Shown piece by piece: positions 20,203 to 35,816 of a stretch of DNA of 64,000 nucleotides. The notes below the pieces were generated by a model. That model was not told where the DNA came from. It did no database searches and worked only from the letters and a program-made list of their open reading frames with translations. Position numbers and translations under genes: made by a program. This stretch comes from JBDSLU01 sp963844435. Its GTDB lineage: Bacteria; Acidobacteriota; Vicinamibacteria; Vicinamibacterales; Vicinamibacteraceae. The first letter of the stretch is position 1, and each line of letters begins with the position of its first letter. The DNA is taken from positions 154,943-218,942 of the forward strand of contig CAWJOG010000023.1 of assembly GCA_963844435.1 (NCBI GenBank), read 5' to 3'.

Positions 20203-21434
20203 AGAGTGTGATCCCGCTCCTGTTGTTCCTCCTCGGCTGCGCCGGGATCTACGTCGGCACCGTCCAGGCTGCGTTCACGGCCCTGATGCGGCTGTCGCAG
20301 CGCCTGAGCGCCGAGCGATCCGACCCCAACGACACCCTGACGCGGTACCTGGACGAGCCACGTCTGCTGTTCATCCCGGCGCGGATCCTCCTCGGCATCA
20401 TCCTGGTCGTCTCGGTCGAGCTCGCCACCGTGCTGTTCGGAATCAGCACCTGGCGGAGCATCGCCGTGCTGGCGCTGATGATCCTCGGCTTCGTCATCGC
20501 CTGCGAGCACTTGGTGCCGCAGCTGATCGTCCGCGCCAACCCGCGGGTCGTCGCCCTGTTCCTGCTGCCGTCGTTCCGCATCGTCTCGAGCCCGCTGCTG
20601 CCGCTGACGCTGGCGCTGCTCGGCCTGGTGCGCCGGCGCGATGCCGAAGGCGCGCAGACCGACGAGCTGACGCTGCGCGGCGCCAGCATGACGCCCGAGG
20701 CCGTCGAGACCGCGGCGGAGGAGGCGAGCGACGACGAGGCGCGCCTGCTGCGCTCGATCGTCCACTTCGGCGACACGCTGGTGCGCGAGATCATGACGCC
20801 GCGCCCGGACCTCGTCGCCATCCCCGCCGAGGCCACCCTCGGCGAGCTGCGTGCGCAGTTCCGCGAGCAGGGCTACTCGCGCGTCCCGGTGTTCCAGGAC
20901 AACCTGGACAACATCCTGGGCATCGTCTTCATGAAGGATCTGCTGCTGTCGCCGACGGCGGCCGACAGCGAGCCGGTGACCGCGCACATGCGGCCGGCGA
21001 CGTTCGCGCCCGAGACGAAGCGGGTGCCGGAGCTGCTGCGCGAGTTCCAGCGGCGGCAGATCCAGGCCGCCATCGTGGTCGACGAGTACGGCGGCACCGC
21101 CGGGCTCGTGACGATCGAGGACATGCTCGAGGAGATCGTCGGCGAGATCCGCGACGAGTACGACGTCGAGACCGATCCGATCGTCGAAGAGAGCGACGGC
21201 GTCTTCGTGTTCAGCGCCAAGGTCGACATCGACACCGCCGCCGAGCGTCTCGGCATCGACATCGAGCGCGACGGGTTCGAGACCGTCGGCGGCTTCATCG
21301 TCACGCACCTTGGCCGGGTGCCGGTGCCGGGCGAGAAGGTCGACGTCGGCGACGTCGAGGTCGAAGTGCTCGAAGCCGAGCGCCGCCGCGTCCACAAGGT
21401 CCGCCTGCGCCGCAAAGTCGCGGCGGACGCGTGA
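20199..21434 (+). CDS. CNNM/CorC (hemolysin C) family transporter-like protein
   Basis: A 411-aa inner-membrane protein. An N-terminal DUF21/CNNM transmembrane domain with about three to four hydrophobic segments (residues 1-145) is followed by a CBS pair. The CBS part contains VREIMTPRPDLVAIPAEATL and YSRVPVFQDNLDNILGIVFMKD, then VVDEYGGTAGLVTIEDMLEE. A C-terminal CorC_HlyC domain has VGGFIVTHLGRVPVPGE. Family members are associated with magnesium or cobalt efflux. Start overlaps ybeY by 4 bp, consistent with coupling; era follows. Confidence 0.9.
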   Translation: MKSVIPLLLFLLGCAGIYVGTVQAAFTALMRLSQRLSAERSDPNDTLTRYLDEPRLLFIPARILLGIILVVSVELATVLFGISTWRSIAVLALMILGFVIACEHLVPQLIVRANPRVVALFLLPSFRIVSSPLLPLTLALLGLVRRRDAEGAQTDELTLRGASMTPEAVETAAEEASDDEARLLRSIVHFGDTLVREIMTPRPDLVAIPAEATLGELRAQFREQGYSRVPVFQDNLDNILGIVFMKDLLLSPTAADSEPVTAHMRPATFAPETKRVPELLREFQRRQIQAAIVVDEYGGTAGLVTIEDMLEEIVGEIRDEYDVETDPIVEESDGVFVFSAKVDIDTAAERLGIDIERDGFETVGGFIVTHLGRVPVPGEKVDVGDVEVEVLEAERRRVHKVRLRRKVAADA

Positions 21435-21447
21435 AGCCGGCTCCCTC

Positions 21448-22440
21448 ATGAAGAGCGGCTACGTCGCGCTCGTCGGCCGGCCCAACGCCGGCAAGTCGAC
21501 GCTGCTGAACGCCCTGGTCGAGACCAAGGTCGCCATCGTCTCGGACAAGCCGCAGACGACGCGGACCCGGATCCTCGGCGTCAAGACCACGCCGAAGGCG
21601 CAGATGGTCTTCGTCGACACGCCCGGCGTCCACCGCCCGCTGCACCGCCTCAACGTCCGCATGGTCGACGCCGCGCTCGACGCGCTGCGCAGCCTCGACG
21701 TGGTCGTGGTCGTCGTCGACGCGTCGGAATCGACGGGGAAGGGGACCGAGTTCATCCTCGGCCTGCTCGAGGGCGTCAAGCAGCCGGTCGGTCCTGGCCC
21801 TCAACAAGATCGACCTGGTCGCGCAAGCCGGCGCTCCTGCCGCGGATGGCGTGGTTCCAGGAGCGCTTCGCAGTTCGCCGACATCGTCCCCATCGCGGCA
21901 AGGACCGGCGACGGCGTCGCCGCGCTCGAAGCGGTCATCGGCAAGCACCTGCCCGAAGGCGAGCCGGGCTTTCCCGAGGACTACCTGACCGACCAGCCCG
22001 AACGGCGCATCGCGGCTGAACTGGTCCGGGAGCAGGTGCTCGCAGCCACCGACGACGAACTGCCGTTCTCGACCGCCGTGACCATCGACCAGTTCGAGGA
22101 GGTCGCGACCGGCCGCCCGACCGGCCGCCCGAAGGCCGGCGAAGAGATCACCGAGCCCGAGCGGGACCTCCTGCGCATCGCCTGCAGCATCCTGGTCGAC
22201 CGGGCGTCCCAGAAGCCGATCCTCATCGGCAAGGGCGGCGACATGATCAAGCGGATCGGCACCGCCGCCCGGCTGGAGATCCAGAAGTTCTTCGGGACCC
22301 GCGTGTTCCTGGACCTGGTCGTGAAGGTGGCGCCGGAGTGGCGCGAGAACGAGCGGGTGCTGGACGACCTGGGGATCGCGGGCACCCGGCGCAAGGGGAC
22401 GGCACGCCCGGGGCGACGCTCCGCGCCGCGAAGACGGTAA
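21448..22440 (+). CDS. era: GTPase Era, three frameshifts
   Basis: This essential GTPase assists 30S ribosome assembly by binding the 16S rRNA 3' end. G1 is GRPNAGKST (residues 10-18), G2 region KPQTTRTRILG, G3 DTPG and G4 NKID. A C-terminal KH domain has ILIGKGGDMIKRIG. The middle is scrambled by three extra bases (near 21788, 21822 and 21873). With these removed it reads VLALNKIDLVAKPALLPRMA and WFQERFAQFADIVPIAA, giving about 329 aa. The KH part includes a short Gly/Arg-Pro repeat insertion (TGRPTGRPKAGEE). It lies between corC and recO, a common order. Confidence 0.93.
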   Translation: MKSGYVALVGRPNAGKSTLLNALVETKVAIVSDKPQTTRTRILGVKTTPKAQMVFVDTPGVHRPLHRLNVRMVDAALDALRSLDVVVVVVDASESTGKGTEFILGLLEGVKQPVGPGPQQDRPGRASRRSCRGWRGSRSASQFADIVPIAARTGDGVAALEAVIGKHLPEGEPGFPEDYLTDQPERRIAAELVREQVLAATDDELPFSTAVTIDQFEEVATGRPTGRPKAGEEITEPERDLLRIACSILVDRASQKPILIGKGGDMIKRIGTAARLEIQKFFGTRVFLDLVVKVAPEWRENERVLDDLGIAGTRRKGTARPGRRSAPRRR

Positions 22441-22546
22441 CTCGCCGCGCCGAACCGGAGTGGATATACAATACCCCTGCCAAATGGACAGGTCCCTAGC
22501 GGGGCGGCCCCGCGCGGCGACGCCCAGCAGTCCAGCGCTGACCTCC

Positions 22547-23302
22547 ATGCCGTTGCACACCACCGACGCCTTGATTCTCCGCACCTATAAGCTGAACGAG
22601 GCGGACCGCATCGTGGTGTTCCTGACCCGCGACCGCGGCAAGAAGCGCGGCGTGGCCAAAGGGGCGCGGCGGCTTCGCTCCCGGTTTCGGGGCGCCCTCG
22701 AACCATTGACCCGCGCCTCGGTCGTCTACTTCGAAAAGGAGAGCCGCGAGCTGGTGTCGCTGAACGACGCGGACACCGAGCGGTCGCCGCTCTCCGCCTT
22801 CCATCCCGAAGCCCTCGGCTACGTCGGCTACCTCGCCGAGCTGATCGACGAGTGGGCGCCGGAGAACGACCCCAACGAGAAGCTGTTCCGCCTCGGCGCG
22901 GCGGTCGTCGAAGCGCTTGCCGCCGACATCCCGGTCGACGCCCTGGTGCGCTATTTCGAGTTCTGGCTGCTGCGCCTGCAGGGCGTCTACCCGTCGGTGA
23001 CCACCTGCCAGCGCTGCAACGGGTCACTGGCCGACGGCGCCCGGTTGTCGCCGGCGGCGCGCACCCTCGTGTGCCGCCACTGCGCCCCGCCCGCCGGCGC
23101 CAGCCCGCTCTCGGCAGGCGCGCTGGGCTTCCTGCGCGCGGCGGCCAGCCTGGGTCCGCTGCAACTCGCGGAGGCGCCGCTCTCCGCGGTGGCCGAGCGC
23201 GAGCTGGCCGTCGTGCACCGCGCCCTCATCACGTGGCACCTCGAGAAGGACCTGCGCTCGGCGCGCGTCCTGCGCGAGATGCGTCACGCCGAGCGGCACT
23301 AG
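22547..23302 (+). CDS. recO: DNA repair protein RecO
   Basis: A 251-aa recombination mediator that anneals ssDNA and loads RecA with RecR. An N-terminal OB fold (TDALILRTYKLNEADRIVVF, GVAKGARRLRSRFRGALEP) is followed by a helical domain. A zinc-finger-like four-cysteine site is seen at C154, C157, C176 and C179 (CQRC...CRHC). The ATG at 22547 fits the family start (MPLHTTDALILR). An in-frame ATG 87 bp upstream would add an unconserved extension. The upstream 100 bp has a TATACAAT sequence at about 22465 that could be a promoter. Confidence 0.9.
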   Translation: MPLHTTDALILRTYKLNEADRIVVFLTRDRGKKRGVAKGARRLRSRFRGALEPLTRASVVYFEKESRELVSLNDADTERSPLSAFHPEALGYVGYLAELIDEWAPENDPNEKLFRLGAAVVEALAADIPVDALVRYFEFWLLRLQGVYPSVTTCQRCNGSLADGARLSPAARTLVCRHCAPPAGASPLSAGALGFLRAAASLGPLQLAEAPLSAVAERELAVVHRALITWHLEKDLRSARVLREMRHAERH

Positions 23303-23325
23303 CCCAGGTTCGAGACCAATACCGC

Positions 23326-24202
<877 letters not shown>

Positions 24203-24213
<11 letters not shown>

Positions 24214-26480
24214 ACTGCTGCTCGAGATCGGTTGTGAGGAAATCCCGGCCAGCTGGCTGCTGCCGCTGTCGCGTCAGCTCGGCGAGCGGCTCGCGGCCGA
24301 GCTCGTGACCTTCCGCATCAGCGCCGGCGCGTCGGTCGAGACGCACGCGACGCCGCGGCGCCTGATGGCCGGCGTGTCGCGCATCTCCGAGCGCCAGACC
24401 GATCTGGACGAACAGGTCACCGGCCCCCCGGTGGCCGCCGCGTTCGGCCCGAACGGCGAGCCCACGCCGGCGGCGATCGGCTTCGCCAAGCGCGGCAACG
24501 TCGAGCCGTCGGCGCTGACGATCGTCGAGAACGCCAAGGGCAAGTACGTGTCGTACGCACGGCACGAGCGCGGCAAGGCAACCGTGGACGTCCTGCCGGA
24601 CGTTCTCGGCGCGACGCTGCGCGGCCTCTCGTTCCCGAAGGCGATGCGCTGGGACGCGTGGCTCGACGACGGCAAGGGCGAGCTGACGTTCGGCCGTCCG
24701 ATCCGCTGGATCCTCTACCTGCACGGCGGGCGCGTCGTCCCGTTCGTGATCCGCCGCAGCAACGTCGCGGCCTCGCCGTCGGTCCAGGACGTGCGCTCGG
24801 GCGCGGTGACCTACGGGCATCGCGTGCTGGCCGGCAGCGGCCGCGCCGGCCGCGCCCTCAAGGTGCGCTCGATGGCCGACTACCGGGCCAAGCTGGGCGA
24901 GCACTTCGTGCTGCTCGAGCGCGAGGAGCGCCACGCGCGCATCGCCCGCGAGCTCGACGCGCACGCGCGCCGCCTCGGTGGCCGCGTCGCCAGCGGCGCC
25001 GGGCACGCCGGGCTGCTCCAGGAAGTCGTCGACCTGATGGAGTACCCGACGGTCGTCGCCGGCACGTTCGCCGCCGAGTTCCTCCACCTGCCCGAGGAGG
25101 TGCTGGCGACGACGATGATCCATCACCAGCACAACTTCCCGGTGGCGGACGACGCCGGGCGCCTGCTGCCGGCCTTCCTGGCCGTCACCAACATCGAGAC
25201 CGACAACGCCCGCGCCATCGCCGTCAACGCCGAGCGCGTGCTGACGGCGCGGCTGCGCGACGCGCAGTTCTTCTGGCAGGCCGATCGCAAGGCGACGCTG
25301 GAGTCGCGCCTCGATCGCCTCGGCACGCTGCTGTTCCACAAGCGTCTCGGCAGCTATCGCCTCAAGGCGCTCCGCCTCGAGCAGGTGGCCGGCCGCATCG
25401 CGCGCGCGTTCTTCAAGGACGAAGCCGCGGCGGCGCACGCGCAGCAGGCCGGACGCCTCGCGAAGGCCGATCTCGTCACCGGCATGGTGCGGGAGTTCAC
25501 CGAGCTCCAGGGCACGATGGGCGGCCTCTACGCCAGACACGAGGGCCTGCCCGAGGCGGTGTCGAAGGCGATCTACTTCCACTACCTGCCGGTCGGCGTC
25601 GAGCCGGGGCAGCCGCCGAACCGCGAGGCATTGGGCGCCGGCGCCGTCGCCTGGGCGGCCGTCTCGGTCGCCGACAAGCTCGATTCCGTCGTCAGCCTGT
25701 TCGCCGCCGGCGAGCGCCCGACGGGCACCCGCGATCCGCTGGCGATGCGCCGGCAGGCCCAGGGACTGCTCCGGGTGCTGGTCGATCTGCCCGAGCTCAC
25801 CGGGCTCGACGTCAGCGTCGCGCTGACGCCGCTCGTCGAGGAGGTCGAGGCCAGCTTCGCCGCCGACGCCGTGCGCGTGCCGGCGGAAGAGGAGAAGGCC
25901 GGGCTCACGACACTGGGCGCCGACGGCGAGTGGCGTGGCGAGCTGACCGCGTTCCTGGTCGAGCGCCTGCGCTTCCTGTTCGAGAAGCGCGGCTTCGCGG
26001 CCGACGAGATCAATGCCGTGGTGCCAGTCGGCGCCCCGCTCGACGCGCTGGCGCCGCTCGACCTGCGCCGCCGCCTCGAAGCGCTGAAAGGCATGCGCGG
26101 CTCAGCCGATTTCACGGCGCTCGCCGCCGCTTTCAAGCGCGTCAAGAACATCGCCAAGGAGCGCGCCGGGGCGAGCCCGTCGATCGACGCGCTGGTGGCG
26201 ATGGACGGCGCCGAGCCCGCCGAAGCGGCGCTGGCGGCGGCGATCAAGGAACGCGGCCCCGCAGATCCGCACCGCGGCGAAGGCGGGCGACTACGCGACC
26301 GCCTTCCGCACCGCGGCCGGCTTCCGCGCCTCGGTCGACCGCTTCTTCGCCGACGTCCTCGTCATGCACGACGACGCGGCTGTCCGCGACCGCCGGCTCG
26401 GGCTGCTGGCGATCCTGCGCGACCTGGTAATGGAGCTCGCCGACATTTCAGAGGTTGGCGGCGAGCGCAGCAACAGCTGA
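24203..26480 (+). CDS. glyS: Glycyl-tRNA synthetase beta subunit, one frameshift
   Basis: The tRNA-binding partner of GlyQ, about 758 aa. Typical segments are LLLEIGCEEIPASWLLPLSR, FPKAMRWDAWLDDGKGELTF, GRPIRWILYLHGG, TTMIHHQHNFPV and KLDSVVSLFAAGERPTGTRD. A C-terminal DALR anticodon-binding helical domain includes RVKNIAKE. An extra C in the CCCC run near 26262 breaks the frame. Corrected, the end reads RTAAKAGDYATAFRTAAGFR, then a final VGGERSNS with stop at 26478-26480. The next gene, ppdK, starts about 100 bp later. Confidence 0.93.
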
Positions 26481-26582
26481 CGCAATCAATCGGCTGACAC
26501 CCCACCGACCCGAACACTCGAGCGGCCATGGCGGCCGCTCACACGTCACAGAGGCTGACGGAACACGCGAGAACACACGCTC

Positions 26583-29432
<2,850 letters not shown>

Positions 29433-29440
29433 GCAACCCT

Positions 29441-29467
29441 GGCGGCGGCGCGACCAGCGCCGCCGCC
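29441..29467 (+). terminator. Stem-loop after ppdK
   Basis: A perfect 11-bp GC-only stem, GGCGGCGGCGC / GCGCCGCCGCC, with a GACCA loop, begins 9 bp after the ppdK stop. It lacks a T run, so it may terminate weakly or protect the 3' end. Confidence 0.45.
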
Positions 29468-29559
29468 CTCTCCGCGACGCGGCCGCCTGGCCGCGCGCCC
29501 AGCGCGGACAGGCTCAAAGGCCGCCCCGGCGGCGCTGAGGGCGCCGCCGGCAGCAGGCG

Positions 29560-30526
29560 ATGCTGACGATTTACGTCTCGAACGGCCGGGAGACCCGGCT
29601 CGCCGACGGTGTCGAGCCCGGGTGGCTCCTGCCGAAGAGCGGCTACTACGTCTGGGTCGATCTCGCAGAGCCCGACCGACGATGAGGCGCGGATCCTCGC
29701 CGAGCCGTTCGGATTCCACGAGCTCGCCATCGAGGACGCGCTCAAGCGAGATCCAGACCCCCAAGGTGGAGAGCTACGGCGACTACCTCTACCTGATCCT
29801 GCACGGCATCGACTTCTCGGCCACGGAGCACCGCTTCGGGACGCACGAGGTCGACATCTTCCTGGGCGAGCAGTTCCTGGTGACCGTCCACGACGACTTC
29901 TCGCGTTCGGTGGCGCACATGCGCGACCTCTGTCCGCGCAACGATTTCGTGCTGGCGGAAGGGCCGGCGGCGCTGCTGCACCGCATCGTCGACTCGATGG
30001 TCGACAACTATCGCCCCGAGGTCGAGAAGCTCGAGACGCGGCTCGACGACCCTCGAGGATCGTGTCTTCAACAAGCCCGACTCGAACGATGTCCGGGAAA
30101 TCCTCGGGCTCAAGCGCGACGTGTCGTCGCTCCGCCGGGTGGTCACGCCCCAGCGCGACGTCGTCGGTCGGCTGGCGCGCCGCGAGTTCACGCAGATCTC
30201 GGAGGCGCTGTCGTACCGCTTCCGTGACGTCTACGATCACCTGGTCCGTCTCGCCGACGAGGCGACGATGTTCCACGACCGGATCACGTCGCTGCTCGAC
30301 GCCCACCTGTCGTTCACGTCGAATCGCCTGAACCAGGTGATGAAGACGCTGACCGTCATCTCGACGATCTTCCTGCCGCTCACCGTGCTGACCGGCATGT
30401 TCGGGATGAACGTGACGCTTCCCGATCTTTCCAGGCGGCGAGGGCATGCAGTTCTGGTGGATCGTCGGCCAGCATGGCCGCGATCGCTGGCGCCATGCTC
30501 TGGTACTTCAACCGGTCCAAGTACCG

Positions 30527-30530
<4 letters not shown>
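29560..30530 (+). CDS. corA: CorA-family Mg2+/Co2+ transporter, five frameshifts
   Basis: A pentameric inner-membrane divalent-cation channel. Removing five extra bases (near 29664, 29747, 30050, 30432 and 30466) gives one 321-aa protein of normal CorA length. The N-terminal soluble domain begins MLTIYVSNGRETRLADG and includes TPKVESYGDYLYLILHGIDF. The coiled-coil stalk reads SLLDAHLSFTSNRLNQVMKT. The first membrane helix carries the selectivity motif GMN (LTVLTGMFGMNV) and the second ends AGAMLWYFNRSKYR. The stop TGA overlaps the mutL ATG (ATGA). As given it is split into several short frames. Confidence 0.9.
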
Positions 30531-32428
<1,898 letters not shown>

Positions 32429-33014
32429 GTTGCCGTGTTCGACTGGTGCACACGATCTGCGCGCGCGCGGATGCGCACCCGCATACAAATGTGCACGATT
32501 CGGCCTGACGACGCGATCGCGCGGGCGTAGGTCACAGAGTCGGAAACGCTGGAGCCATCAGAGGTGACACGCGAAGCGCCGGCCGCGCTCGCCGCGCTGC
32601 CACCGGCCACCGAGGCTCGGCCGGTTTCGATCTCCTTACCAACTGCGTGGTCGATCCAGTGCGCTTCGGGCGGCACGGAGGTCAGGCGGCGGGGCGCGCG
32701 CGAATTTCAACGCCCTGAGCGGCGCGGATCGCAACCGCGTGCTGTTGTTCCTGTCGTCGCTGTAGTTGTCTGGCGCTCGGCCCGACTCGGCCCGGCGCGG
32801 CTCTCCGAGCGGCGGCGCCGCCGACGCGCGGCAAGTTGCGGCGCCGGGCCGTTGGCGGCCTGGCGCCGAGGCCGGTTCATGCGCGACGCGGGCGCGTCGG
32901 GCTCGCAGCGCGATTGCGCGCACGCTAGGCCGGCGCGGGCCGCCTTGAGCGTGCAGCTGCCTTCGCGACGCTGGGCGCGTCCGGCGCCGGGCAGCCGGCA
33001 GCCGGATTGTCTGG
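32429..33014. other. Gene-poor 586-bp gap between mutL and an Omp85 gene
   Basis: Both neighbours point their 3' ends into this gap. I see no intact gene. The left half contains an alternating purine-pyrimidine patch (CGCGCGCGCG near 32460) and a possible gene remnant described separately. The right half (32766-33014) is GC-rich low-complexity sequence without a convincing frame on either strand. Confidence 0.6.
32610..32765 (+). pseudogene. Possible C-terminal remnant of a di-haem oxidoreductase
   Basis: A frame ending at TAG 32763-32765 encodes ANFNALSGADRNRVLLFLSSL. After removing one base near 32690 it is preceded by RFGRHGGQAAG. This matches the C-terminal signature of di-haem (thiol oxidoreductase/cytochrome peroxidase-like) proteins, HxGEAxxxRxxFxALsxadRxxLLxFLxSL. 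No haem motif or start can be found in the ~180 bp left before mutL. It looks like the degraded tail of a deleted gene rather than a functional one. Confidence 0.35.
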
Positions 33015-34385
33015 CTAGAAGCTCGCGCCGACGCCGATGTGCAGGCGGCCGCCCTCGTCGCCGGTGGCGTAGTCGATGCGGAAGCCGCGGTAGCGGACGC
33101 CGACGCCGACGGACGTGCGGAGATTCGAGAGCTCGAAGGCGCGCATCTTGGGCGCGACCTGGCCGACGTCGACGAAGGTCACGACCTGGAGCCGGCGCAT
33201 CGCCTGCCAACGGTATTCGGCGCTGGCGTAGAGGGCCTGCGTATCGATGAAGCGGGACGTCTCGTAACCGCGCATCAGGCCGCCGCCGCCGAGACGGGGC
33301 AGGAAGTAGAAGGGCGCGCGCTCGTGACCGGTGCCGTCGGTGAGCAGCGCCACGCCGCGCACGGCGAAGACGTCCTGGCGCGACAGCAGCCGGATCGGCA
33401 CGTAGCCGCGGACGTCGAGCTCGGTCTTGAGGAAGCTGTCGTCTTCCGGCGTCATCGGCTGGTAGCGCTCGGCGGACGCCTTGATCAGGAAGCCGGCGCG
33501 CGTCCGCTTCGGATCGTCGCGCCGGTCGATGGTGGCGGCGAGACCGGCGTGGACGTAGCGGCTCTGGCGGCCGACGCCGGAGACCGGCTTGCCGTACGTC
33601 ACCGATTCGATCGAGGGCACACCGGACTGTTCGCCGGCCAGGAGCTTCGTGTCGAGATGCCCGATCGACGGGCGCAGCTCGAACCAGGGCCGGACGCGGA
33701 TGCGGGCCCAGCCTCGCGTGTCGAGCCCCTGCCGCTCGTAGGTGGCGTGGGTGCTGAGGTCGGAGTCGGGCCCGAGTCCGTAGAAATCTTCCTGCGGGAG
33801 GCTCTCGTACTTCGCGCCGAAGCCGAAGGTGAGGCGTCCATTCGCCAGCGGCCGCGACGACACTTCGAGCAGGGCGCTCTGGTAGCCCTTGATCGACAGC
33901 ATGTATTCGGTGTCGAGGCGGGCGTTCGTCGCCAGCGTCTCGCGCCAATGGCCGCCGAGGGCGAGGCCGCCGCCGGCGACAACCGAGCCGGCCCGGAGCG
34001 CCGGACCTTCGATGTCCTTGTTGATCGTCGCGAGCACGCTGCGCCAGCCGGACTTGGACTCCTCGACGTCGCTGCCGATCGGCAGCACCTCGGGGATGAA
34101 GCCCGACTGTCCGGCAGGCGGCGTCGCCGGCGGTTCAGGCTGAGTCGGCGATTGCGTCTGCGGCTGGGGTTCGGTCTGCTGAGCGCGAGCCGAAGTGGCG
34201 AGAGAGGCACAGCAGCAGGCGCAGAGGCCGAGCCGCCGGAAGTCGAGGAATCGACGTAACTCCAGGCCGCCCCGGAACTTGACTCGATTGGGCGTGCCCT
34301 TCCGGCTGACGGCGGAGAGAAGCGTCGATGTCACTGACACCCAGTGTAAAGGAGAATAGCCGGGGCGGCAACCTGGGCTGTCCAC
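33015..34385 (-). CDS. Omp85/surface-antigen-type outer-membrane barrel without POTRA
   Basis: A 456-aa protein with an internal export signal (FRRLGLCACCCASLATSARAQ) followed by a Gln/Pro-rich linker. The remainder is a 16-strand-type Omp85 barrel: RAGFLIKASAERYQPM, the conserved LPRLGGGGLMRGYETSRFID segment, VTFVDVGQVAPKM and a terminal aromatic residue (HIGVGASF). No POTRA domain is visible before the barrel. The annotated ATG lies about 50 residues upstream of the signal; a later GTG may be the real start. The function is unknown; similar barrels are called BamA/TamA-related or phospholipase/patatin-associated. Confidence 0.75.
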   Translation of the reverse strand: MDSPGCRPGYSPLHWVSVTSTLLSAVSRKGTPNRVKFRGGLELRRFLDFRRLGLCACCCASLATSARAQQTEPQPQTQSPTQPEPPATPPAGQSGFIPEVLPIGSDVEESKSGWRSVLATINKDIEGPALRAGSVVAGGGLALGGHWRETLATNARLDTEYMLSIKGYQSALLEVSSRPLANGRLTFGFGAKYESLPQEDFYGLGPDSDLSTHATYERQGLDTRGWARIRVRPWFELRPSIGHLDTKLLAGEQSGVPSIESVTYGKPVSGVGRQSRYVHAGLAATIDRRDDPKRTRAGFLIKASAERYQPMTPEDDSFLKTELDVRGYVPIRLLSRQDVFAVRGVALLTDGTGHERAPFYFLPRLGGGGLMRGYETSRFIDTQALYASAEYRWQAMRRLQVVTFVDVGQVAPKMRAFELSNLRTSVGVGVRYRGFRIDYATGDEGGRLHIGVGASF

Positions 34386-34407
34386 GTCCCCTTGGACGCT
34401 GGTCGGC

Positions 34408-35799
34408 CTATTCTGGTTCGACTTTGGGATCAGCAGCCGTCTTCCGTTCCCGCTTCAGGTCCGCCCACCGGCTCAGCCGATCGCTGAGCGTCTTCTCGTA
34501 GCCGCGGCCGGTCGGCCGGTAATACTGCCGTCCCTGGAGCCGTTCGGGCAGGCAGTCCATCCCCGTGATCGCATCGGCTGCGTCGTGCGCGTACTCGTAG
34601 CCCTTGCCGTAGCCCAGCGACTTCATCAGCCGGGTTGGCGCGTTGCGCAGGTGCGCCGGCACGGGCTCGGCGACGTCCTCGGTGGCGTCCTGGGCGGCGC
34701 TGCCGTAGGCCGCATAGACGGCGTTGCTCTTCGGCGCCGTCGCCAGGTACACCGTGGCCTGGGCCAGCGCGGTGTTGGCTTCGGGCATGCCGAGCTGATG
34801 CGTCGCGTGGGCGGCGGCGACGGTCATCGGCAGCGCCTGCGGGTCGGCGAGCCCGATGTCTTCGGAGGCGAAGCGGACCAGCCGCCGGGCGACGTACATC
34901 GGATCCTCGCCGGCCTCGAGCATCCGCGCGAGCCAGTAGAGCGCGGCGTCGGGATCCGAGTTGCGCAGCGATTTGTGCAGCGCCGAGATGATGTTGAAGT
35001 GCTCTTCGCCGCTCTTGTCGTAGAGCAGGGCACGCTTCTCGAGCAGCTCCGAGACGAGCGCCGCGTCCACCCTCGCCACGCCGCGGCGCGACGCGTAGCC
35101 GCCGACGAGCTCGAGGGCGTTCAGCGCGACCCGGGCGTCGCCGCTGGCATACCGGGCGACAGCGGCCGCGCCGTCCTCGGCGAGTGTGACGGCGTGTGGC
35201 GGCGTCTCGAGGCCGAGCCCGCGCTCGTTGTCGCGCCAGGCCCGATGCAGGATCTCGGCGATCGCCGCCTCGTCGAGCGGCTGCAGCACGAACACCTTCG
35301 AGCGGGAGAGCAGCGCGGCGTTGACCTCGAAGGACGGGTTCTCGGTGGTCGCGCCGACCAGGACCAGGTCGCCGGCTTCGACACGCGGCAGGAAAGCGTC
35401 CTGCTGCGCCTTGTTGAACCGGTGGATCTCGTCGACGAAGAGCATCGTGCGGCGGCCGAGCCGCCGTCGCGTCTCTTCGGCCTCGGCCATCACCGCCTTG
35501 ATCTCCTTGATGCCCGACATCACCGCGCTGTAGGCAATGAACCGCGCCTTCGTCGTGTCGGCGATCACCCGCGCCAGCGTCGTCTTGCCGGTGCCCGGCG
35601 GTCCCCACAGGATGATCGACTGCAGGACGTCGGCGTCGATCGATTCGCGGAGCGGCCGGCCCGGCGCCAGCAGCGCGGCCTGGCCGACGATCTCGTCGAG
35701 CGTGCGCGGCCGCATCCGCTCGGCGAGCGGGGTTCGGGCCGGCGGCGCGTCGCCAGCCTCGGCACGGGCGTCCGGGTCGTCATCGAAGAGCGTGGCCAC
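34408..35799 (-). CDS. rarA: Replication-associated recombination protein A (RarA/MgsA AAA+ ATPase)
   Basis: A 463-aa AAA+ clamp-loader-like ATPase that acts at stalled replication forks. Walker A GPPGTGKT is at 66-73, Walker B region MLFVDEIHRFNKAQQDAFLP follows, and sensor 1 is VGATTENPSFEVN. The C-terminal tetramerisation domain carries KSLRNSDPDAALYWLARMLE and APKSNAVYAAYG, and the end includes GRQYYRPTGRGYE. Its start is only 17 bp from the divergent aldehyde dehydrogenase start. Confidence 0.95.
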   Translation of the reverse strand: MATLFDDDPDARAEAGDAPPARTPLAERMRPRTLDEIVGQAALLAPGRPLRESIDADVLQSIILWGPPGTGKTTLARVIADTTKARFIAYSAVMSGIKEIKAVMAEAEETRRRLGRRTMLFVDEIHRFNKAQQDAFLPRVEAGDLVLVGATTENPSFEVNAALLSRSKVFVLQPLDEAAIAEILHRAWRDNERGLGLETPPHAVTLAEDGAAAVARYASGDARVALNALELVGGYASRRGVARVDAALVSELLEKRALLYDKSGEEHFNIISALHKSLRNSDPDAALYWLARMLEAGEDPMYVARRLVRFASEDIGLADPQALPMTVAAAHATHQLGMPEANTALAQATVYLATAPKSNAVYAAYGSAAQDATEDVAEPVPAHLRNAPTRLMKSLGYGKGYEYAHDAADAITGMDCLPERLQGRQYYRPTGRGYEKTLSDRLSRWADLKRERKTAADPKVEPE

Positions 35800-35816
35800 G
35801 GTGGTAGCGTATCGCG

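Noticed and set aside
21780..21880. Programmed frameshifting in era
   Set aside because: Three successive shifts with no slippery heptamer or stimulatory structure, and the same pattern in many unrelated genes, make sequencing error far more likely.
32636..32923. A 95-codon minus-strand open frame in the gap after mutL
   Set aside because: No ribosome binding site, no motif, Arg/Ala/Pro-biased composition, and it runs antisense to the better-supported oxidoreductase remnant.
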